64,000 nucleotides of DNA from positions 930,001 through 994,000 of the forward strand of contig NZ_CP177248.1 in NCBI RefSeq assembly GCF_046774425.1, read 5' to 3'. Below the pieces are notes generated by a model. The model saw only the letters and a list, made by a program, of their open reading frames with translations, did not search any database and had not been told where the DNA came from. The position numbers were made by a program, and so were the translations under genes. Below are positions 36,342 to 46,153 of the stretch, one piece after another (within the stretch, counting starts at the first letter, position 1; each line of letters starts with the position of its first letter). Origin of the DNA: Malacoplasma muris. GTDB taxonomy: Bacteria; Bacillota_I; Bacilli_A; Mycoplasmatales; Mycoplasmoidaceae.

Positions 36342-39245
36342 CTATTTAACTTGCTCAAATAGTTTTATTGATTCATCAATTTTTGCATCATCTTCTTTTA
36401 CATAGTCTTTGATATCACTTAATTCATCTATGCTATTTTTTATAATTTCATCTATCCTAGATAATTTAGCTTTAATATCGTCTTCTTCACTAGTTTCATT
36501 TTCATTAGAAATATTTACATTATTTTCTATATCCAAAATGTTCACTTTTGTATTAGAATCAAAATTTGAAATTATTGAACTTTTATTTTCTGTTTTTTCA
36601 TCATTCAAGAAACGATTATAAAAATCCTTATCTTCATTTGTTAATGTTGCATCATCATAATTTGATTCATATTCTTTTAATTCATTTTGAGGTTCAAAGT
36701 TACTTGAATTATTTAAGAAATTAAAATTTGCATTTTCTAATTCATTATTTGCAAATGATTCATAATCAACTGTTTTTGCTTTTTCAGTTTTTACTTCCTC
36801 AATTAATGGTTCATTTGATATTTTGTTTTCTTCTTGTACTACATCTTCAGTTGAATTATTAGAATAATAATTTACTTTATAATCATCATAATTTGGTATC
36901 TGAAAACTATTATCATTTGTTCTAATTGTTTGAATAACTCCAAAATCATTATCAAAAGTTTCTACTCTATTTATGTTTGAATAATTAGATTCATCATCAT
37001 GTAAATTTTCTTCATTAACTAATTGATCTTGATTACTATCTTCTTTGTTGTCATATAAATAATGTTCTTTATTATACACATACTCACTTAATGTATCTAT
37101 TTCATTATAAATATTAAGTACAGAGTTTTTCATTTCTTCTGAAACTACACTTAATTGATTTGTTATATCATTTCTTAAATCTTTAATTTCATTGCTATTA
37201 TCGATGCTCTGGTTATTAATTTTATTTTTTAATAATGACATTTCTTCAGCAATACTATCAAAATTAAGTTTTAATTGTTCTACTAAAGAATTATTTACAT
37301 TCACACTATTTTCTTTATTTATATTTACAATTTTATCTAATAATTCATTTTGTTTATTATTGAAAACTTCAGCTAATGCACCTTGTTTCTTATCAATTTC
37401 TTGTATATATTGAGTAAGATTATTTGCAATTTCATTTCTAAGTTCATTTAATGAATCATTAAAATTAATTTTTAAATTGTTTTCATTTTCCTTAATTTCT
37501 TTTCTAATAAAATCTAAAGATTCATAAATATTTTTTTCATTTTCATTGAATTTTTCTTTTAATTCATTAATTTCAACTGAAATCTCATCCTTTATTTTTG
37601 CCCTTTCCTCATTAAACATTTCTGTAATTTTATTATCAAAATCCTTAACTAATAAATAATCTTTATTATTTTTTGGATCTTGATTATTCCAATTTAATGA
37701 TTCATTTTGTAAAGAATGTTGTTGTTCTTGTAAATTATTTGAATTATATGAAAAACCTGTATATCTTTGAGAAGGAAAATTTGAATTGCTAATATTCAAT
37801 AAACTATTAAATTTAGAATCAATATGATTTTTTAAAACCTCAGTTTGAAAATCAAATTGCATTTTTCTATAATTTTCCTCAATTAAAACTGATCTCATTT
37901 CATCTTTTATAAAAAAACGATTGTCATAATTGTAGTAATTGTTTTCATGTGTATGTCTATGATGCTTATGTTTCATATTCTCTTTTTTAAGACAATGATT
38001 ATGATGATAATCTAAATGATGATCAAATTCTTTATTAGATTTAACATCAACATTTTCTTGTTTTTGGTCCTCTCTTACAATAGCAATTTCAACTCTTTGA
38101 ATATTATTATCACTTTTATTTTTAGAATCTGTAATTTTAGTTGTTATTACACTACTAGAATCATTTTTATCATTTGGTAAGTCAATAGATTCAGCAACAT
38201 CTTCTTTATTGTCTAATTCTTTTTCTGACACTAACCCAATGTTCCCATATTTTGCTTGAAGTGTAGATATGTTTGCAGGATTCAATAATCAATGTTCAAC
38301 ATCAATCTCTTTTCACTTATTATTAAAAGCCATTGAATATAAATCATTAACACATTCTTCATTTGTAATATTATATTTAGTTAATAATAAATCTCTTATT
38401 CTTTTCTTTGGTAAATAAGAATATTTAGGCATATCATCATAGTTAACATATTTATCCAATTTATCATATTGGTTAAATAAATCATCCTGAAATGTTTTGC
38501 CTAAATCATCATATACATCATTAATATTAATAATATTATCTAATTCATTTATTGAATTAACATCATAGTCATAATTAAAAGTATTAATTTCATTTTCTAA
38601 ATTGTAATTCTGAGATGTACTTTTTTGCTGATTATTGTCTAAATTAGAGCTGGCATTATTTTTAGTTGTAACTTGACTAATATTATTAGCATTAAAATTT
38701 TTCATTGGCTTTTCCTCAATATTTTTATGAACTTCTTTTTTTGTAGTAGGACTAGTATAAACAATGTCTTGTTTTTCCTCTAATACATTTTTTTTGCTTT
38801 CTATAATTTGTGGTTTAGGTGGAACAATTGGCACTGATATCACTTCTTGTTCATTTGTTTTTTCATTTTTTGATATTGGTATTGTTGATTGTTCCTTCTT
38901 GAAATTAAATTTTGCATTGAAATTTGAACTTAATTTGCTATAGTCTGATGTTGGAACATTAACACTTTGCGAATCTACAGATGGATGGTTAAGACTTTCT
39001 TTATCTTTTGCAACATTTTCTATAGTGGTTTTCTTTTCATATAAATCATTTAAATTTTCATTATATAAGTTTTTTTCAATATTATGAGAAGGTGCACTCT
39101 TAACTTGTTCAGATTTAATAATCTCTTCTTTTTGTGGTTGCTCATATACAATTTCGTCAATTACATCATAATTTTGGATTCTAGAAATAACATTATTGGC
39201 ATATTTAATCGAAACTGCATCAATAAAATTAAATTTATTACTCAT
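36342..39245 (-). CDS. Coiled-coil protein of the array (gene 1 of 6), 967 aa, with His-rich patch
   Basis: First gene of the array. The N-terminal 300 residues are polar and low in heptads, with Pro-containing stretches (VISVPIVPPKPQIIESKK), a short helical motif (RIRDLLLTKYNITNEECVND) and then HWLLNPANISTLQAKYGN. Near residues 405-435 is a histidine cluster (DHHLDYHHNHCLKK and KHKHHRHTHENN), a possible metal-binding patch. A coiled coil fills about 510-700 and the C-terminal third is acidic and probably disordered, ending in a final short coil. The start is the ATG with GGAG 6 nt upstream; an ATG four codons earlier lacks a spaced site. UGA Trp codons join the two parts. No array signature of the type in the other five is obvious here. 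Confidence 0.8.
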
Positions 39246-39336
39246 TCTTGACTCCATCCTTATCTGATAATTAAACTTTTACAAATTTTTGATTATATAA
39301 AAATACCTATCTTATATAATAACCTAAAAATTACCC

Positions 39337-39365
39337 ATTTTATCATATATTTTATAGCAGTGCAA
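39337..39365 (-). promoter_or_regulatory. Promoter of the coiled-coil operon
   Basis: Minus-strand TTGCAC (39360-39365), a 17-nt spacer and TAAAAT (39337-39342), a good sigma-70-type promoter in the only sizeable gap upstream of the array, just after the terminator of the MFS gene. The predicted leader is about 85 nt and contains further TATAAT-like sequences that could be alternative starts. Confidence 0.65.
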
Positions 39366-39395
39366 CAATATCATTTTTTCCTAAAAACAACAAAA

Positions 39396-39421
39396 AAACA
39401 TTTAGTTTTATCTAAATGTTT
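39396..39421 (-). terminator. Terminator of the MFS transporter gene, overlapping its stop codon
   Basis: AAACATTTAG pairs with CTAAATGTTT across a 6-nt loop and runs into a U tract. The stop codon of the MFS gene is inside the 5' arm. It insulates the coiled-coil array from the lepA-MFS transcript. Confidence 0.82.
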
Positions 39422-40761
39422 AAAATTATTTTTTCTTTATTTTTATGTTGAATAAATCCAACTATAAAGTATATCAAACCAAGCATAACAATTAAACTCA
39501 GTAATATCCCATTTATAACATAGTTATTCTTAGTAAATGCTTCTTGATTCTTACTAGTTAAATTTGTTTTTATAAAAGGAACTAAAAAAGTCGATATTGT
39601 TGTTCCGATTGACAAAATTCCTTGATATATTCCCATGGGTGTGATTTTATTCATATTAAATGAAAGCGTTAATACTAAACCTAATACCAAATTATAAAGA
39701 ATTCCATAAGACAACCCATTTAAAGCAGATAAAGCAAAATATGCAATACTATCATTTACAAACATTATTAATAAATGATATGAAATTCAAACTATTATAC
39801 CAATAGAAAATAAAATATCCTTTCTATCCTTTTTTATTACAAATAAATATATAAATAATGAGCTAGAAAGCTGAAAAAGGCTAAAAAGAAGTGACATATA
39901 AGCTGTTATTCCTTCAAGCACTTCACTACTATATGTTTTGTAATATTCATTAATTTGAGTTATTGTCAATACACCAACACTACCACTATTTGAAAATTTT
40001 ATAAAGGCTACTAAAAACCCCATAACACATATTAATGAATATCAAATATATGCTATTCAATTATTTTGTATTATTATGTTTTTAGAGTTTTTTAATCCTA
40101 TTAAACCTCTATTTTCTTTAACAAAGAATAAAAGAATTAATGTCAATACTAAAAAAAATAAAGAAATTATTCAAATATACATATATGGATAGTTAGTGTT
40201 GTATCCAGTTTTTGGAATTGTAGTAACTATTGATTGAATTGATGATGACAAAAAATCTGCCAGTAATGGAGGTAAAGCTAATATTGATACTGTTAAAAAT
40301 GCTTTATTAACAGTATATTGTTCTTTAAACATTAACTCATACATTCCTATCATTGATGCACCAACACCAATTCCAATTGATTGAATAACAGATGTTGTTG
40401 TATTTTGCACAATTATAAAAGGGATAAATGAAATAAAAACAATTACTATTGCAGAATATAAAATAATTTTTCTATTTTTTAATCTTAATGCCAAATAATC
40501 AACAATTGGCCGAAAAAAAATCCCAATAAATCCATAGGAAGATAATACTAACCACATTAAATCTACATTTATACCATAGGTTATTTTGCTACTATATTCA
40601 CGCGTCATCATTAATGGTATCCAAAAACAAAGATAAGTTATAAATAATAATTTGTAACCCTTTTGCCTTATTTTTAATCTATAAATTACAACTATTGATA
40701 TCAAAAAGAAAATAAGAAAAATTGATGTATTAATTATTAAACTTATTTTTCATGATTCCAT
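39412..40761 (-). CDS. MFS family transporter, 449 aa
   Basis: Twelve-helix major facilitator superfamily permease. The loop after the second helix carries a motif A-like DYLALRLKNRK, and hydrophobic helices continue to the end in two sets of six with a polar central loop (near VKEKRGLIGLKNSKN). Substrate cannot be told from the sequence. The frame depends on many UGA Trp codons, so it appears in three pieces under the standard code. The chosen ATG has GGGGGA about 11 nt upstream; an in-frame ATG six codons earlier sits directly after the lepA stop and is the alternative. It is co-transcribed with lepA. Confidence 0.85.
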
Positions 40762-40779
40762 AACCAAATCTTCCCCCAT

Positions 40780-42585
40780 CTACTCATCATCACTTAGTAT
40801 TTTGACAAATGTATCATGTGGCACACTAACATTTCCAATTGCTTTTAATTTCTTTTTTCCTTCTTTTTGTTGCTCTAAAAGTTTTTTCTTACGTGAGATA
40901 TCTCCCCCATAACATTTAGCAAGAACATTTTTTCTCATGGCCTTTATGGTTTCTCTTGCAATAATTTTTCCTCCAATAGCTGCCTGAATTGGAACTTCAA
41001 ATTGATGCTTAGGAATATATTCTTTTAATTTCAAGCATAATTTTCTAGATCTTTCCTCAGCAAAATCTTTATGCATAATTGTTGATAATGCATCGACTTT
41101 ATTTCCATTTAATAAAATATCAACTTTTACAAGATTTTCTTTTTTATAATCGTCAATCTCATAATCCAAAGTTGCATATCCTTTTGATATAGATTTTAAT
41201 TTATCAAAAAAACTATACATTAATTCAGCTAATGGAATTAAATACTTTACTTTTTTTCTTTGATTGTACAAAACTTCTAAATCAATATATTCTCCTCTAG
41301 ATTTTTGACATAAATCCATTACATTACCAAGATATAAATCTGGAACTACAATTTCAACTTTTGCAAAAGGCTCTTGTATTTCTTTATAATAAGTTTTGTC
41401 AGGTAATTTATTTGCTGAATCTATTTCTAAAATTGTACCATCACCCATAATGACTTTATAAATAACTGATGGTGAAGTTGCAATTAAAAAAATATTAAAT
41501 TCTCTTTCCAATCTTTCTCTAATTACATCCATGTGTAGCAATCCCAAAAAACCACATCTAATTCCAAATCCCAATGCTTGAGAAGTTTCATATTCATAGG
41601 TTAATGATGAATCAGATAATGATATTTTTTCCAAGGCTTCTTTAAATAATTCATATTGAGTTGTATCAACAGGATATAACCCACAATAAACCATAGGCAA
41701 TATTTTCTTATATCCTGCAAGAGCTTGCTTTGCAGGAAAATTTGCATTTGTTATTGTGTCTCCAACATTAACATTCTTAATATTTTTTATAGATGCTGCA
41801 ATTCATCCAACTTCTCCAGCAGTTAATTCATTTTTTTGCTTCATTTTTGGTGTATTTACACCAACTTCTACAACAGTAAATTTTTCCCCATTTGCCATGA
41901 ATTTAATTACATCACCAACTTTAACTTTTCCATTTTTTATTCTTACAAGACAAACAGCTCCTCTGTAAGAATCATAGAATGAGTCAAAAATTAATGCTTG
42001 CAAAGGCATATTTTCATCAGAATTTAATGGTGAAGGAATATATTTAACAATAGCTTCTAATATAGAATCAACATTTAATCCTGTTTTGGCAGATACTAAA
42101 GGAATGTTTGAACAATCAAGTCCAATAACGTCTTCTATTTCTTTTTTAACTTTATCAATATCTGCTGAAGGCAAATCAATTTTATTAATAATAGGAATTA
42201 TTTCTAAATTATTTTCTAATGCTAGATAAACATTGGACAGTGTTTGTGCCTCTATTCCCTGTGCTGCATCAACAACTAATAAAGCACCTTCACACGCAGC
42301 TAAACTTCTTGATACTTCATATGTAAAATCAACATGGCCTGGTGTGTCAATCAAATGAAAAATATAATCATTGCCATCTTTAGCATGATAATTTAATTGA
42401 ACAGCATTTAATTTAATTGTTATTCCTCTTTCTCTCTCTATATCCATAGAATCAAGAATTTGATCCTTCATTTCCCTTTTATCTAACCCATTTGTTAATT
42501 CAATGATTCTATCAGATAAGGTAGATTTACCATGATCTATGTGTGCTATTATGCTAAAATTTCTAAAATATTTTTTATCAATCAC
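40780..42585 (-). CDS. lepA: LepA, elongation factor 4 (GTG start)
   Basis: Ribosome-associated GTPase related to EF-G, proposed to assist elongation and 30S assembly. G-motifs are complete: AHIDHGKSTL, RERGITIK, DTPGHVDF, NKIDLPSAD and SAKTG. The LepA-specific C-terminal domain is seen as RREIKAMRK-type sequence (ETIKAMRKNVLAKCYGGDIS) and RKKKLLEQQKEGKKK. The length, 601 aa, is typical. The start is GTG with AGGA 8 nt upstream. A UGA Trp lies at GEVGWIAASIK, a normally conserved Trp/Tyr position. It follows fmt by 23 nt and belongs to the former comEC-holA-rpsT-lepA neighbourhood. Confidence 0.96.
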
Positions 42586-42608
42586 TACAATTTTCCTATC
42601 ACAATTTA

Positions 42609-43589
42609 TTAAAAAAACTTTCTATTTATTTTAAATAATTTATTTCCAAAATAAAAATCTTTAATATTTATTCTTTTTTTGCCTTCAATTTTAAATTCAT
42701 TAATTTTAACATTATAGTCCAAAGTGCTGACAAAAATACCTTCTTTTCTTATTGAAGTAATTGTTCCTGGTTCCAATTTTGATAATTCATCTGTTACTTC
42801 AACATCATATAATTTAATTTTCATTCCATTTTCATAAACTACATAAGCACATGGAAATTCATATAAGCCTTTAACTCAATTAACAAAGTTCTTTGCTTGC
42901 ATATTAAATGTTAATTTTTCCTGTTCCTTTGTGATATTTAATGCTTTTGTAGCAAATTCTTCATTTTGTTTAATAGGAGTTAATTTTTTATTTAAAATAT
43001 TTTCAAGCTCATGATAGATAATCAAATAAATTGTTTTTTCTATTTTTTTAAATAGTGTTTTAAGATTATCATCATCTAAAATTGAAATTTTATATGAAAC
43101 ATAACAATCTCCAGCATCCATTTGCTTAATTGTTTTCATTAATGTAACACCTGTCTCTTTTTCTCCATTTATTAGTGCTCAATGAACAGGTGCTCCACCT
43201 CTATACTTGGGCAATAATGATGCATGAACATTAATACATCCATATTTTGGCATATTTAAAATCTTATCAGGAATAAACTGACCATATGCACAAGTTACTA
43301 TTACATCAAACTTAATATTTTTTAATTCATTATATATATCAGATATTTTATTTGGTTGAAATAATTTTAAATTGTACTTTAAAGCAAATTCTTTAACAGG
43401 ACTAAATGTTATAGTTTGTTTTCTTCCTGACGGTCTATCTGGCTGACAAACAATTGCAACAATTCTATAACCTCTATTGGCAAGTGCTTTTAATGCAGAA
43501 ACAGCAATAAAAGGAGTACCCATGAACACAACTCTAGGATATCTCTTTTTTATGGAATTAATAACAATAGTTTTTTTATTTTTTTTCAT
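42609..43589 (-). CDS. fmt: Methionyl-tRNA formyltransferase
   Basis: Formylates initiator Met-tRNA using 10-formyl-THF. The catalytic Asn-His pair lies in INVHASLLPKYRGGAPVHWALING and the catalytic Asp in MDAGDCYV. The second domain (from about residue 225) is the OB-like C-terminal fold. The enzyme is 326 aa. About 18 basic residues precede the first strand (RVVFMGTP), more than in most relatives. The only internal Met that could start later would remove this strand, so the extension appears real. Two UGA Trp codons join three segments. It lies between an uncharacterised membrane protein gene and lepA. Confidence 0.94.
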
Positions 43590-43601
43590 AATAACCCCAT
43601 T

Positions 43602-44318
43602 TTATTTTTTGTTTTTTGCTTCTTCCTTTTTCTTTTGTTTTTCTACTTTTTTACTGGTTTTTTCTTTTCTTTTTTCTTCTCTTTTTTTCTCTTTTTTTAT
43701 AGCAGCTTTCATTTTAGCTTCTTCAGCTTCTTTAATTGGTAAGATTCATTCTGCTTCTGTTTTATAATCTTTTTCGCCATTTATTACAATAACTCTTTCA
43801 GTATCATATTTATTTTTTTTGATCATCTTAACTTCACATTCAATAACCCTTGGTTTGTCTTCTTTTTTAGTTTTTGGATTTCTTGTAGTGAATAATACAA
43901 CATAAAGCTCTTTTTGTTTTATTTGTTTGGGCAACTTACCTTCTGCTTTTAATCTTTTATTCTCTTCTTTTAATGCTTGATTTCTTTTTTTAATTGCTTC
44001 TTTTTGTTCTTTTTGTTTTTCTTTTGGCAAAGACTTATTTACAATATTTTCATCTGGTCTTTTAACCACATAAGTTTCAACAATTTCCTTACCAGATTCA
44101 TTTTTAGATTTCAGAAAATCTTTTACAGTTTTTCAAACTTCTCCTTGTTTTTCAGATTTAGTTTGTGTTGGTTGATTATCTTTATCTTTTTTTTTCTTGT
44201 AAAAATAAAAAATGGCAATAGCTGGTATAAAAATAAGAATAATTAAAAATAGTAAATTGTTACTACCACCACCCATATCTCCCATATTAATTATTTTAGT
44301 AAAATCTAATTTTTCCAT
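43602..44318 (-). CDS. Hypothetical membrane-anchored basic protein, 238 aa
   Basis: One membrane helix near residues 22-42 (NNLLFLIILIFIPAIAIFYF) follows a glycine-rich start (MGDMGGGS). A cytoplasmic domain comes next, with strands such as ELYVVLFTTRNPK and RVIECEVKMIKK. The last 60 residues are an extremely lysine/glutamate-rich helix (KREEKRKEKTSKKVEKQ). The gene is joined over two UGA Trp codons. It is the first gene of the transcript leading to fmt, lepA and the MFS permease and is divergent from rpsT. I do not recognise the family; membrane-bound proteins with such tails often bind nucleic acid or ribosomes, which is only a guess. Confidence 0.7.
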
Positions 44319-44352
44319 AAAAATACCTTATATATGTTATTAAAAATATAAT

Positions 44353-44381
44353 TTTCTTATAACTCAATCATATATTATAAT
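44353..44381 (+). promoter_or_regulatory. Possible promoter of rpsT
   Basis: A perfect TATAAT (44376-44381) with a weak TTTCTT 17 nt upstream, about 40 nt before the rpsT ATG. A GGAG ribosome-binding site follows. The region also has to hold the divergent promoter for the 238-aa membrane protein gene. Confidence 0.5.
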
Positions 44382-44423
44382 CTATATTATGATGCAAATT
44401 ATAAATAATAAGTTGGAGATATT

Positions 44424-45182
44424 ATGGCAAATATTAAAAGTAATGATAAAAGACATTTGCAAGATGAAAAAAAACATTTATTAAATCACATTCAAATGTC
44501 TAAACTAAAAACTCAAATTAAGAAAGCTCAAAAATCTAAATCAAAAGAAGATTTGGCTAAAGCTTATTCGTTAATTGATTCAAGTTTATCAAAAGGTATA
44601 ATAACAAAAAACAAAGCAAGTAGGTTAGCTTCAAGATTAACTGCAATTGTAAATGGTAAAACTCAAGTTGTAAAACAAGAACCTAAAAAACCTGTAAAAC
44701 AAGTAAAAATAAAAGAAGAATCTTTAAAAAGAGAAAATGAACAATTAAAAGTAGTTCAAACTGTTTCTAAAAAAGAAGGAAAAGAAAAAGTTGAAGTTGT
44801 TGAACAAACATCTATTATTATGATTTCTACAACTCCAAAATATGCTAATTTAATTTTAGATGATGAATCTAAAAATGTATTCTTTTATAAAGTAACACCA
44901 GTTAACAAAGTGAAAAGAGTGTTAATTTATGCAACTGCTCCTGTAAAAGCAGTTGTTGGAGAGTTTGATTTAGAAAAAATTGATATATGTGCATTAAGTA
45001 CAGCATGAAATAAATATAGGTCACAATCTGCTATGGAGAAAAAAGAATTTGATTCTTACTATGAAGGAAAAAAAGAAGCTCATGCTCTTATTTCTAAAGA
45101 ATCATTTAGATATAGTAAACCAAAAAAACTTGAACAATTTAATATGACTAAAGGACCAAGTGGTTTCCAATATTTAAAATAA
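44424..45182 (+). CDS. rpsT: Ribosomal protein bS20 fused to an ASCH-like domain
   Basis: Residues 1-85 are a regular S20, the three-helix small-subunit protein that binds the 5' domain of 16S rRNA (MANIKSNDKRHLQDEKKHL, then SLSKGIITKNKASRLASRL). A charged linker of about 45 residues rich in Lys, Val and Glu follows. Residues 130-252 resemble an ASCH domain, a putative RNA-binding beta barrel: IIMISTTPKYANLILDD, then KRVLIYATAPVKAVVGEFD, the AWNKYR segment, FDSYYEGKKEAHALISK, and a GPSGFQYLK ending. The usual GxKxxExR motif is only partly kept (SKNVFFYKV). The fusion runs through a UGA Trp; under the standard code it would end at 194 aa. It is the only plus-strand gene here. Confidence 0.85.
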
Positions 45183-45212
45183 ATTTCATAAATTATTTAT
45201 AATGCATACATC

Positions 45213-45253
45213 AAAAAATCTAAGATTTATTTCAAGTAAATCTTAGATTTTTT
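45213..45253. terminator. Bidirectional terminator between rpsT and the ECF gene
   Basis: AAAAAATCTAAGATTTA (45213-45229) pairs perfectly with TAAATCTTAGATTTTTT (45237-45253) across a 7-nt loop, with A runs on one side and T runs on the other. It can therefore end transcripts from both convergent genes. The stop codon of the ECF gene falls inside the left arm. Confidence 0.88.
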
Positions 45254-46116
45254 TTAACATTATTTGTATAAAGAGTCGTTATTGGAATTAATAATAGCAA
45301 TGCAAAATCTTGAAGTGGTAATTTTACAGATTCTTTAATAACTCTAGGAATTAAATAAAATATTAAACCATATTTTACAACATTAGGTGACTCCCTACCA
45401 TTTGCATATTTAAAATATTCAGCAGCTGATATTGGACCAAGCAAGAAAGAGAAAACTGTTGTTGTTATCATTGTAAGATTAACAATTCATATGAATAATA
45501 AAAAATTCTTTTTTTTCCTTTTATAAAAAACTAATGTAATGGTTTCAACAACTACAAAGAAAATAATATTTACAACAATAATTATATATCTTGAATATTT
45601 AAAAAATATATCGTCAAACTTACTTTTTCCTTCAAAAGATTGGATACCATCTGCCCAAACAAGAACAATTAAAGTTGTCACAAACGTAAATCCAATAATA
45701 ATTATTTGATTAATTACAAAATCCCATTTTACATTTTTATTATTATTTTTGTTTTCTACAAAATCATCTATTAAAGTTTTTGTTCTTAAAACATATAATG
45801 AACCTATAATTCCTGAAATAAATCCAACAAGAGGTTCTTGTATTGCATACATTCAAAATCAAAGTGATGTTGGTTTTATTAAATATGACACTGTATCAGT
45901 TATTACACCAGAAAAAAAACCTATCATAGGACCAAAAATTCATCCAATTATCATAAGGGGTGTTCACGCTAAAGAAAATGAAACACTTACAATTGGTATA
46001 TGTATTACTGCATATTGTAATGCAAATCTTAGTGCAAGAAGAATAGATAATATAACAATCAATTTTGTATGTTTAAATATACTATGTGGATAAAAAGGAA
46101 AAAAGAATATTTTCAT
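45220..46116 (-). CDS. ECF transporter S component (vitamin uptake)
   Basis: Substrate-binding membrane subunit of an energy-coupling-factor vitamin importer, 298 aa. The N-terminal helices show the family pattern: ILLALRFALQYAVIHIPIV, then SFSLAWTPLMIIGWIFGPMI and FFSGVITDTVSYLI, equivalent to the LP..GallfGp..G...g...D...y motif. Six or more helices follow with loops to the end. Compared with the usual 180-200 aa S component it is long, as is common in mycoplasmas. Substrate is not defined; the helix-1 and helix-2 pattern is nearest the folate/pantothenate-type group. The reading frame has several UGA Trp codons. Its ATG sits in the loop of a hairpin. The A1/A2/T partners are not in this window. 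Confidence 0.8.
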
Positions 46117-46139
46117 ATTATGTCATATTCTTTTTTTCC
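46097..46139 (-). terminator. Hairpin enclosing the ECF start codon, terminator or attenuator
   Basis: GGAAAAAAAGAATAT pairs with ATATTCTTTTTTCC (about 14 bp with one bulge) and the second arm continues to U residues. The loop holds the ATG of the ECF S-component gene. It may terminate the upstream transcript while also masking translation initiation of the ECF gene. Confidence 0.55.
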
Positions 46140-46153
46140 TAGATATTTGAATA

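Noticed and set aside
21573..39245. EAGR boxes or P1/HMW-type terminal organelle domains in the coiled-coil array
   Set aside because: Only one short aromatic/glycine patch (near HNYYNGTTPIPG) was seen. It lacks the spacing of an EAGR box, so homology to M. pneumoniae organelle proteins was not claimed.
21573..39245. Plus-strand frames within the coiled-coil genes (for example 26665-26955 and 28660-28923)
   Set aside because: They are complementary shadows of AT-rich, strongly biased coding sequence and have no ribosome-binding sites or recognisable products.
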